NCBI RefSeq assembly: GCF_946885885.1
Contig: NZ_CAMPHN010000247.1
Location: 1-5,874, forward strand
Length of the DNA: 5,874 bases
Direction of reading: 5' to 3'
From: an uncultured Pseudomonas sp.
Lineage (GTDB): Bacteria > Pseudomonadota > Gammaproteobacteria > Pseudomonadales > Pseudomonadaceae
Position 1 is the stretch's first letter, and every line of letters starts with the position of its first letter. The notes below the pieces were generated by a model that made no database searches, had not been told where the DNA came from, and was given only the letters and a program-made list of their open reading frames with translations. Positions 1 through 5,484 of this stretch are shown here, piece after piece. Made by a program: the position numbers and the translations under genes.

Positions 1-2449
1 AGCTCATCAGCGACTGGACGATGCGCGAAACGCGTTTGGTCTGTTCGATGATCTGCTGGCTGATCTCGGTCAGTTCGTCGTCGCCTTCGCGCTCCTCGCG
101 CAGGTTCTGCGCCAGGCAGGCGATGCCGGTAATCGGGTTGCCGATCTCGTGCGCGACCCCGGCGGCCAGGCGGCCGATGCTGGCCAGGCGTTCGGAGTGC
201 ACCAGCTTGTCTTCCAGGTATTGGGTTTCGGTGAGGTCTTCGACCAGCAGCACCAGGCCGCTGTTGCCGGGCGCCAGGGGTTCGTCGATGGCTGCCTTGT
301 GCAGGCTCAGCCAGCGGGTCTGGCCGTCGAGCGCCAGGTTCTGCTTGTGCAGGTGTTCGTCGGGCAGCTCGATGAAGTTTTGCAGCAGATCGCGCCAGGG
401 CTCGCTGAGCGCCGATAGGCGCGAGCCGACCACGCGTTGCGCGGGAATCTCGGTGAGTTCTTCCATGGCCTTGTTCCACATCAGGATCTCCTGATCCTTG
501 GCCAGCGAACAAACGCCCATCGGCAGTTCCTGCAGGGTCTGGCGGTGGTAGCGGCGTAGCGCGTCCAGCTCGGCGGCGAGGCCGGTGAGGCGCGAGTGGT
601 AGTCCTCCAGGCGGTTCTCGATGAAGTGGATGTCTTCGGTGACATAACCCTCGGTGCCGGACTTATAAGGCAGGAAGGTTTCGACGATGTCCTGGGCCAC
701 GCTCGGCCCCATCAGCCCGGACAGATTGGCTTCGATGCGGTCGCGCAGGCGGCGCAGGGCGTAGGGGCGGTTCTCGTCGAACGGCAGGTGCAGGTCGCGC
801 AGGGCCTGCTCCACTTCGCCCTGGGCCGCCTTGGCGCCGAGCGGTTTGGCCAGTTGGGTGGCGAAATCCTGCGGGGTCGCGGCGAGCAATTCGCGGCGCT
901 GCGGGCGGCGCACGTTATCCACGGCGCAGGCTTCGGCGGCGCTGATTTCCTCGCTGCTGGCCTCGGTGAACAAGGACACCAGGGTGAACACCAGGACGTT
1001 GGCCGCCAGCGAGGCGATCGCCGCCAAGTGCCAGCTGCTGTCGTCCAGCACGTAAACCAGGTTGAACGCCGGTATGTAGAAGCCCTGCAGGTTGCCGATC
1101 ATCGGCAACAGCATGCCCATCATCCAGACGCCGATGCCCGCCAGCACGCCGAAGATGAAACCGCGGCGATTGGCGGTCGGCCAGTACAGCACCGAGAGCA
1201 CTCCGGGGAGGAACTGCAGGGTGGCGACGAAGGCGACGATGCCGAGGTTGGCCAGGTCCTGCTCGGCGCCGAGCAGCAGGTAGAAACCATAGCTGGCCAT
1301 GATGATGGCGAAGATCAGCGCGCGGCGGGTCCACTTCAGCCAGCGGTAGATGTTGCCCTCGGCCGGCGGTTGATAGAGCGGCAGCACTACATGGTTGAGC
1401 ACCATGCCGGAGAGCGCCAGGGTGGTGACGATGATCAGACCGCTGGACGCCGACAGCCCGCCGACATAGGCGACCAGCGCCAGGGTCGGGCTGTTGACCG
1501 CGATGCCCAGGCCCAGGGTGAAATATTCCGGGTTGGTGGCGACGCCCAGTTGCAGGCCGGCCCAGAGAATCAACGGCGCCGCCAGGCTCATCAGCAGCAG
1601 GAACAGCGGCAGCCCCCAACTGGCGCTGACCATGGCGCGTGGGTTGAGGTTTTCGGTGAAGGTCATGTGGTACATGTGCGGCATGACGATGGCCGAGGCG
1701 AAAAACACCAGCAGCAGCGTGCGCCAGGGGCCCTCCTGCAACGGTGTATGCAGGTTGCTCAGCGCCGCCTGGTTCTGCACCAACCAATACTCCAGGTCCT
1801 TGGGACCGTCGAACACGCCGTAGAGCGCATACAAGCCGATGATGCCGATGGCGGTCAGTTTCACCACCGATTCGAAGGCGATGGCGAAGACCAGACCTTC
1901 ATGCTTCTCACGGGTGGCGATATGCCGGGCGCCGAACAGGATGGTGAAGAGGATGATCAGCCCGCAGAAGGCCAGGGCCACGCGTTGTTGCACCAGCTCG
2001 CCGGTGAGGATACCGATGGAATCCGCCACCGCCTGGATTTGCAGGGCCAGCAGCGGCAGCACACCGATCAGCATGAACACCGTGGTCAGCGCCCCGGCCC
2101 AGGTGCTGCGAAAGCGGAAAGCGAAGAGGTCGGCCAGCGACGATAGCTGATAGGTGCGGGTGATCCGCAGGATCGGGTAAAGCAGCACCGGCGCCAGCAG
2201 GAAGGCGCCGGACACCCCGAGGTAACTGGCGAGAAAGCCGTAACCGTATTGATAGGCCAAGCCGACCGAGCCGTAGAACGCCCAGGCGCTGGCGTAAACG
2301 CCGAGCGACAAGGTGTAGGTCAGCGGATGGCGGATGATGCGGCGCGGGATCAGCCCGTGCTCGCTGACCCAGGCCACCCCGAACAGCACCATCAGGTAGG
2401 CGGCGCTGATCAGGATCAGCTGGCTCAGGCTAAAGCTCGTCAACATCAT
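1..2449 (-). CDS. cbrA: CbrA sensor histidine kinase with sodium/solute symporter domain (3' end outside window)
   Basis: The frame is open from an ATG at 2449 to the left edge: 816 codons, with the C-terminus missing. Residues 1 to about 500 form a multi-helix sodium:solute symporter (SSSF) domain; the stretch HPLTYTLSLGVYASAWAFYG near residue 40 is typical of CbrA. A STAC-like linker follows (about 515-600), then a PAS domain (about 637-745, with LPMGV and ILMWNKAMEELT), then the kinase dimerisation domain with H-box ASIGRLAAGVAHEIGNP. The phospho-accepting His is residue 767 (codon 149-151). CbrA proteins are about 980 aa, so roughly 165 residues, holding the N, G1, F and G2 ATP-binding boxes, are cut off. 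In Pseudomonas CbrA sits in the inner membrane, is linked to histidine transport, and phosphorylates CbrB, which activates crcZ and amino-acid use genes. A second ATG follows directly (2446). The Shine-Dalgarno is weak (GCAGAG), which fits translational coupling to cbrX 45 nt upstream. The identification is firm; the ligand and activity here are inferred. Confidence 0.95.
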   Translation of the reverse strand, partial: MMLTSFSLSQLILISAAYLMVLFGVAWVSEHGLIPRRIIRHPLTYTLSLGVYASAWAFYGSVGLAYQYGYGFLASYLGVSGAFLLAPVLLYPILRITRTYQLSSLADLFAFRFRSTWAGALTTVFMLIGVLPLLALQIQAVADSIGILTGELVQQRVALAFCGLIILFTILFGARHIATREKHEGLVFAIAFESVVKLTAIGIIGLYALYGVFDGPKDLEYWLVQNQAALSNLHTPLQEGPWRTLLLVFFASAIVMPHMYHMTFTENLNPRAMVSASWGLPLFLLLMSLAAPLILWAGLQLGVATNPEYFTLGLGIAVNSPTLALVAYVGGLSASSGLIIVTTLALSGMVLNHVVLPLYQPPAEGNIYRWLKWTRRALIFAIIMASYGFYLLLGAEQDLANLGIVAFVATLQFLPGVLSVLYWPTANRRGFIFGVLAGIGVWMMGMLLPMIGNLQGFYIPAFNLVYVLDDSSWHLAAIASLAANVLVFTLVSLFTEASSEEISAAEACAVDNVRRPQRRELLAATPQDFATQLAKPLGAKAAQGEVEQALRDLHLPFDENRPYALRRLRDRIEANLSGLMGPSVAQDIVETFLPYKSGTEGYVTEDIHFIENRLEDYHSRLTGLAAELDALRRYHRQTLQELPMGVCSLAKDQEILMWNKAMEELTEIPAQRVVGSRLSALSEPWRDLLQNFIELPDEHLHKQNLALDGQTRWLSLHKAAIDEPLAPGNSGLVLLVEDLTETQYLEDKLVHSERLASIGRLAAGVAHEIGNPITGIACLAQNLREEREGDDELTEISQQIIEQTKRVSRIVQSLMS

Positions 2450-2494
2450 GTCGGCTCTGCGAATAAAGAAAGGTCAAGGATGCTCGCCCGCGGA

Positions 2495-2671
2495 TCAGAG
2501 TTCATCGGCATCGCGCTGGCTCTGCAGGATGAACGTCACCACGATCAGAATCAGCCACAGCAGATAGGGGCGATACCAGGCGCCGTTCGGGTCGATCCAC
2601 CAGTCCATGATGGCCGGCGAAAACAGGTAGATCCCCACCACCAGGATCAGGACCAATCGATAGATATACAT
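2495..2671 (-). CDS. cbrX: Small two-helix membrane protein CbrX
   Basis: This 58-aa ORF begins MYIYRLVLILVVGIYLFSPA and ends QSQRDADEL. It has two hydrophobic segments (about residues 4-22 and 36-50) separated by a Trp-rich loop (DWWIDPNGAWYRPY) and a charged tail. A short membrane ORF at this position, on the same strand immediately before cbrA, is described in Pseudomonas as cbrX, cotranscribed with cbrA and reported to affect its translation; I recall this from the literature and cannot check it here. The stop at 2495 is 45 nt before the cbrA ATG. The ATG at 2671 is preceded by only a weak purine stretch (GACGAGATGCGGC). A nearby upstream ATG is out of frame. No catalytic residues are visible. 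It may act on CbrA assembly or simply as a coupling leader; its function is unknown. Confidence 0.85.
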   Translation of the reverse strand: MYIYRLVLILVVGIYLFSPAIMDWWIDPNGAWYRPYLLWLILIVVTFILQSQRDADEL

Positions 2672-2744
2672 GCCGCATCTCGTCTCATCAGTGTCGCGAT
2701 GGTAACGGATGCGCGCGAACCTGCGTAGCGGCGCGTGGCAATCG

Positions 2745-2757
2745 CGGTCCCGGACCG
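2745..2757. repeat. 13-bp perfect inverted repeat upstream of cbrX
   Basis: CGGTCC and GGACCG are separated by one base. The centre lies about 80 nt before the cbrX start, a reasonable position for an operator or a leader hairpin. In this GC-rich DNA a chance palindrome of this length is possible. No known binding-site consensus was recognised. Confidence 0.3.
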
Positions 2758-2827
2758 ATCAGGATGGGGTTCGGTGTTCGGCGAGATTGGTGCCGTAATG
2801 CAAGAAAAGCGCCTCGCCTTTCGTATA

Positions 2828-2843
2828 CGCCAGTTGGCTGGCG
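2828..2843. repeat. 16-bp inverted repeat (operator-like) upstream of cbrX
   Basis: CGCCAG and CTGGCG are perfect 6-base arms around TTGG. The repeat lies about 160 nt before the cbrX start codon and is outside the REP pair. It could be a dimeric regulator site or a small RNA hairpin in the yedI-cbrX transcript. No family-specific consensus was recognised. Confidence 0.3.
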
Positions 2844-2887
2844 AAGATACCTTGCCAAGGCACTCGAAGGCGGTCGCGCGACCTTAC

Positions 2888-2979
2888 GTAGGAGGCGCGC
2901 CCTCGCGGCGAAGCCCGTAGGGCTGCCCGACTATGGCCTGGCGAAAAGCCAAAGCTCGCCCCGAGGGCGGGCCTCCTAC
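2888..2979. repeat. REPIN-like pair of inverted REP sequences
   Basis: Two 25-base REP-like units face each other: 2888-2912 on the plus strand and 2955-2979 on the minus strand. Both begin GTAGGAGGC and match at 22 of 25 positions. Each unit can form its own small hairpin with a CCCT loop. Two of the three differences (unit positions 10 and 19) exchange G and C on opposite sides of that hairpin, so pairing is kept in both copies. The 42-base spacer holds further small stems, GCCC/GGGC (2913-2923) and TGGC/GCCA around GAAAA (2939-2951). Pseudomonas REPs often begin GTAGGAG and sit between genes, where they can stabilise or terminate transcripts. Here the pair lies in the 3' untranslated region of yedI and upstream of cbrX. 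Confidence 0.8.
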
Positions 2980-3034
2980 GCTATGCGGGGCATTCGATCC
3001 TGCATAAGGCATGCTGCCGAGAGGAGCAGCGCCT

Positions 3035-3982
3035 TCAGGATGCCGGTTTGATCGCCATCCAGGCGCGCGTGGCCAGGCTGACCAGCAACAGGGCGACGGC
3101 GCCGGCGAGGATGCCTGCCAAGGCATTCAATAGCGTCGGAATAAAGGCCGCGAGCAAGCCGCTGCTGGCCGCCACGTTGGCGGTCACTTGCTCGATCCAG
3201 TGATGGGCGGCCGCGACGCCGTGGGTGAGGATGCCGCCGCCGACCATGAACATCGCCGCGGTGCCGAGCACCGACAGGCTTTTCATCAGATAAGGCGCGG
3301 TCAGCAGAATGCCCCGGCCCAGGCTGCGTTGCAGGCGCGCGAACAGGCCGGTGCTGTCGCCTTTACTCAGATAGAGGCCGGCGTCGTCGAGTTTGACGAT
3401 CGCGGCCACCAGGCCATAGACGCCGACGGTCATCAACAGGGCGATGCCGGTCAGTACCGCCACCTGTTTGCCGAAGCTCGCCGCGGCCACGGTGCCGAGG
3501 GTGATGGCGATGATTTCCGCGGAGAGGATGAAATCGGTACGGATCGCGCCGCGGATCTTGTCCTTCTCGAAGTCGCGCATATCCACTTGCGGGTTGGCGA
3601 CCGCCTCGAGCAATTCGCTGTGCGCCGCCTGGTCCTCGGCCTTGTCGTGGAGGAGCTTGTGCGCCAGCTTTTCGAAACCTTCGTAGCAGAGAAAGGCGCC
3701 GCCGAACATCAGCAGCGGAATCACCGCCCAGGGCGCGAGGGCGCTGATCAACAGGGCCGCCGGCACCAGAATCGCCTTGTTGATCAGCGAGCCCTTGGCC
3801 ACCGCCCAAACCACCGGCAGCTCGCGCTCGGCGCGCACACCGGCGACTTGTTGGGCATTCAGCGCCAGGTCGTCGCCGAGCACGCCGGCGGTCTTCTTCG
3901 CCGCCACTTTGGTCATCAAGGCGACGTCATCCAGCACGGTGGCGATGTCGTCGAGCAAGGTCAGGAGGCTGGCGCCGGCCAT
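3035..3982 (-). CDS. yedI: DUF808 family inner-membrane protein YedI
   Basis: This 315-aa protein starts [19 protein letters not shown] and includes [20 protein letters not shown], the conserved opening of the DUF808/YedI family. E. coli YedI is about 305 aa, so it looks full length. After the soluble N-terminal part it has several hydrophobic helices: [20 protein letters not shown] (about residues 72-91), two in the middle (about 165-210), one near 250, and a C-terminal segment [20 protein letters not shown] (about 286-305). An amphipathic charged stretch ([20 protein letters not shown]) lies between them. The ATG at 3982 is preferred over an in-frame ATG 42 bases upstream, because AAGGA sits 8 nt before it. 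The molecular function of the family is not established. It lies 177 bases after the effector candidate and may be transcribed from its own weak promoter (4032-4060). Confidence 0.9.
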   Translation of the reverse strand: MAGASLLTLLDDIATVLDDVALMTKVAAKKTAGVLGDDLALNAQQVAGVRAERELPVVWAVAKGSLINKAILVPAALLISALAPWAVIPLLMFGGAFLCYEGFEKLAHKLLHDKAEDQAAHSELLEAVANPQVDMRDFEKDKIRGAIRTDFILSAEIIAITLGTVAAASFGKQVAVLTGIALLMTVGVYGLVAAIVKLDDAGLYLSKGDSTGLFARLQRSLGRGILLTAPYLMKSLSVLGTAAMFMVGGGILTHGVAAAHHWIEQVTANVAASSGLLAAFIPTLLNALAGILAGAVALLLVSLATRAWMAIKPAS

Positions 3983-4031
3983 GGGAAGATTCCTTCTTAT
4001 CAGGCTATGGGGAGGGAGCAACACCGGCAGG

Positions 4032-4060
4032 TTTATACGTCAATGCACCGACGTCGGCCA
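4032..4060 (-). promoter_or_regulatory. Possible sigma-70 promoter for yedI
   Basis: On the minus strand TATAAA (4037-4032, five of six to the -10 consensus) lies 17 bases after TGGCCG (4060-4055, three of six to the -35). Transcription would begin about 43 nt before the chosen yedI ATG. The spacer overlaps the palindrome CCGACGTCGG (4048-4057). The poor -35 makes this tentative. Confidence 0.3.
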
Positions 4061-4077
4061 GAGGCGCCGCTCGGTCG

Positions 4078-4097
4078 GGCTGGATCGCCATCCAGCC
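4078..4097. repeat. 8-bp-stem hairpin between effector candidate and yedI
   Basis: GGCTGGAT and ATCCAGCC are perfect arms with a CGCC loop. The hairpin lies about 60 bases past the stop of the 211-aa gene. It has no following T-run on either strand, so it is not a classical intrinsic terminator. It may still protect the 3' end of the upstream transcript. Confidence 0.4.
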
Positions 4098-4159
4098 GGG
4101 CCCCTCTCCACATGCTTGCATGGCACCGGTCCTTCGGTCGCCCGCGTCTGCGCGTCTTT

Positions 4160-4795
4160 TTATCTGTTGGTCAAATTCGCCTGGCGGATCAACTCCATCA
4201 GGTCCTGGGGGCGTGCGTTTTCTGGCGGCTTGATATCCAGTTCCGGTCGCAGTTGATTGAGGAGTTTCGCGTGCTCGTCCACACAGTTGTTATGGGTGGG
4301 GCCGGCGGTGACATAGTGCACGGGGTTTTTGGCTTGCTCGGCCATGGCGTTGTGCAGAATTTGCGCGCCCTCCGGCGAAAGATGGCCGTGATCGATTCTG
4401 TCTGCGTAAGACGGTAGCGGTTGGTCCGAGCCCAGCGGGCGGGCGAGGTTCTGGTGCGGCTTGATGGTGAATTCCTGATTGTTCGGAAACTTACCCTTGA
4501 ACTCGTCAAGGCGCTTAGTGCCCTCTTTTTCCGGATTGAGCCCCATCGCGGGTGGCAGGCCGTATTCGCTTTGTTCTTTCTTGGTGAACTCAAGCTGGAT
4601 ATGGCCGGCGCTGATGACTTGACCTGAAGATGTGATTTGGGTCGGGGTCGCGGTGCTGTGATAAGGGCGCGGCGGCTGCGCATATTGCTGCAATGCCGAA
4701 CTTGCGGCGGAACCCGCATTCTTTATGACATTGGCTGCGGGGCCGCTGGCGGCAGTGGCCAGGGTCGGTAACAGATTTACGCCTGCTTTAAGCAT
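4160..4795 (-). CDS. Putative type III secretion effector, family not recognised
   Basis: This 211-aa protein does not match a family I can name. Residues 1-60 are rich in Ala, Ser, Thr and Pro, with no charged-plus-hydrophobic signal peptide, as expected for a type III secretion signal. The middle is hydrophilic. The C-terminal half carries DRIDHGHLSPEG (132-143), His160 and THNNCVDEH (167-175). A His followed by an Asn-Cys pair is reminiscent of permuted papain-like (NlpC/P60 or LRAT type) hydrolases, but this is only a resemblance. The ATG at 4795 has GGAG 7 nt upstream. The gene follows a CesT-like chaperone gene by 86 bases behind an hrp-box-like promoter, the usual layout of a chaperone-effector pair. 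Four sampled rows inside it (4441-4680) are about 57% GC, against about 67% in cbrA at 1141-1260, suggesting acquired DNA. It could also be a toxin exported by another route. Confidence 0.7.
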   Translation of the reverse strand: MLKAGVNLLPTLATAASGPAANVIKNAGSAASSALQQYAQPPRPYHSTATPTQITSSGQVISAGHIQLEFTKKEQSEYGLPPAMGLNPEKEGTKRLDEFKGKFPNNQEFTIKPHQNLARPLGSDQPLPSYADRIDHGHLSPEGAQILHNAMAEQAKNPVHYVTAGPTHNNCVDEHAKLLNQLRPELDIKPPENARPQDLMELIRQANLTNR

Positions 4796-4810
4796 GTTAT
4801 TTCTCCAGGT

Positions 4811-4830
4811 CCGACATTATTGATTGTCGG
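4811..4830. repeat. Hairpin between chaperone and effector genes
   Basis: CCGACA and TGTCGG are perfect 6-base arms around an 8-base AT-rich centre. The hairpin lies about 15-35 nt upstream of the effector ATG, ending just before its Shine-Dalgarno (GGAG). In the transcript it could modulate effector translation or RNA processing between the two genes. Confidence 0.4.
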
Positions 4831-4881
4831 TTTCGTAGCGCGGTCCCCGCCGGCTTGAGCCGTGCGCGGGATTCGACAGGA

Positions 4882-5256
4882 TCAGGTTCTTTCCAGCGTC
4901 GCCGCCGCCATCGAAACCCGGCGCATCGCGAAATGTAATGCCTCGACATCGCGGGCCAGATGGCCGCTATCCACCAATCCGCAACCGACCAATGCCAGGC
5001 CATCGGTCGTAGGGTGCAGGCCGATATTCAGTTCGCTGCCCACCGCCCAGGAAAAGCTGTAGCGACCCAGGCGGATGTAGCCCGCGATGTCCAGTACGCC
5101 GATCTTGGCCCCGCTGTAGATATAGCAACGCTGCTCTTCCTTGATCGACACGACACTCACCGATCGACCTTCGATTTCAAATGTCCATTCGTTGCCGCTT
5201 TGTTCCGGTATATCGATACCGAGCCTGGAGCACAGGGGCGCGATCAATCTGCTCAC
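4882..5256 (-). CDS. CesT-like type III secretion chaperone
   Basis: This 124-aa protein fits the type III class I chaperone (CesT/Tir, DspF, Shc) fold by size and pattern. An N-terminal helix (SRLIAPLCSRLGIDI, about 2-16) is followed by a beta-rich stretch (WTFEIEGRSVSVVSIKEEQ, about 24-42). Next comes a central region with SFSWAVGSELNIGLHPTTDG, corresponding to the family's strand leading to the conserved 'dp.tG.L.L' turn, then LALVGCGLVDSGHL and a final helix (ARDVEALHFAMRRVSMAAAT). Such chaperones form cytoplasmic dimers that bind the N-terminus of one effector and deliver it to the secretion ATPase. The start is GTG at 5256, chosen because AAGGAGG lies 4 nt before it. It follows the hrp-box-like promoter by 31 nt and precedes the effector candidate, which is the likely client. 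The family assignment rests on pattern only; a profile search against PF05932 would settle it. Confidence 0.72.
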   Translation of the reverse strand: MSRLIAPLCSRLGIDIPEQSGNEWTFEIEGRSVSVVSIKEEQRCYIYSGAKIGVLDIAGYIRLGRYSFSWAVGSELNIGLHPTTDGLALVGCGLVDSGHLARDVEALHFAMRRVSMAAATLERT

Positions 5257-5287
5257 GTGGCCTCCTTCTATTCATTCGATGCCTTGA

Positions 5288-5315
5288 TGAGTGGCGGAAT
5301 CGAACTTTCCGTTCC
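5288..5315 (-). promoter_or_regulatory. hrp box-like HrpL-dependent promoter
   Basis: On the minus strand GGAACG (5315-5310) is followed after exactly 15 bases by CCACTCA (5294-5288). The HrpL (ECF sigma) consensus in Pseudomonas syringae is GGAACC, 15-16 bases, CCACNNA. All four CCAC bases and the final A match, and five of six upstream bases match (G in place of C at the last). The box ends 31 nt before the GTG of the chaperone gene, which places the start point a few bases downstream and leaves room for the AAGGAGG ribosome binding site. This is the position expected for a promoter driving the chaperone-effector pair. Confidence 0.72.
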
Positions 5316-5394
5316 CGGCAATCTGCAATTTGCCCAGGGCAGGCGCTATGCGTGCCGGTTCGTCGGGGTATCGGAGGGGGCGGCGCGGGCAGGG

Positions 5395-5484
5395 TCAGTC
5401 GGCAATCGACTCGTCCGCGCAGGTGCCGCTGTTCCCGCAGGCATAGCTGGCGAGCAGGCGGTGGAGCAGGAGGGTCAGGGACAT
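5395..5484 (-). CDS. Possible 29-aa small protein
   Basis: The ORF starts MSLTLLLHRLLASYACGNSG and ends TCADESIAD. GGAG sits 7 nt before the ATG at 5484, good spacing. It has a short hydrophobic N-terminus and two cysteines in a C-x5-C arrangement, then an acidic tail. It lies upstream of the hrp box, so it would not be on the HrpL transcript. I recognise no family. It may be a real micro-protein, a leader peptide, or chance; the proper ribosome binding site and non-random ending are the only support. Confidence 0.4.
   Translation of the reverse strand: MSLTLLLHRLLASYACGNSGTCADESIAD

Larger units (their letters stand above)
2672..3034. other. Non-coding spacer between yedI and cbrX
   Basis: These roughly 360 bases hold no ORF that I believe. 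They contain a REPIN-like inverted REP pair (2888-2979) and two short perfect inverted repeats (2828-2843 and 2745-2757). They must also hold any promoter for cbrXA. The best sigma-70-like hexamer I found on the minus strand is a TATACG near 2822-2827, without a good -35 partner, so I do not call a promoter. No hairpin followed by a T-run is visible after the yedI stop. Confidence 0.6.

Noticed and set aside
915..1787. 290-aa minus-strand ORF
   Set aside because: It is a shifted frame inside cbrA; the cbrA frame gives a continuous, family-consistent protein.
596..2146. 516-aa plus-strand ORF
   Set aside because: It lies wholly opposite cbrA. Its composition (long runs of Q, H, G, D, R) is that of the antisense of a high-GC membrane protein gene. 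No domain is recognisable.
2764..3126. Small ORFs over the REPIN spacer (both strands)
   Set aside because: They run through the REP palindromes, lack ribosome binding sites and look like no protein family.
4131..4161. Possible plus-strand terminator (GC-rich stem then five T)
   Set aside because: The stem is only three or four pairs, and there is no plus-strand gene upstream to terminate. The T-run is the complement of the effector's stop region.
3188..4417. 409-aa plus-strand ORF
   Set aside because: It is antisense to yedI and the effector candidate, has the same low-information composition, and spans two real genes and their spacer.
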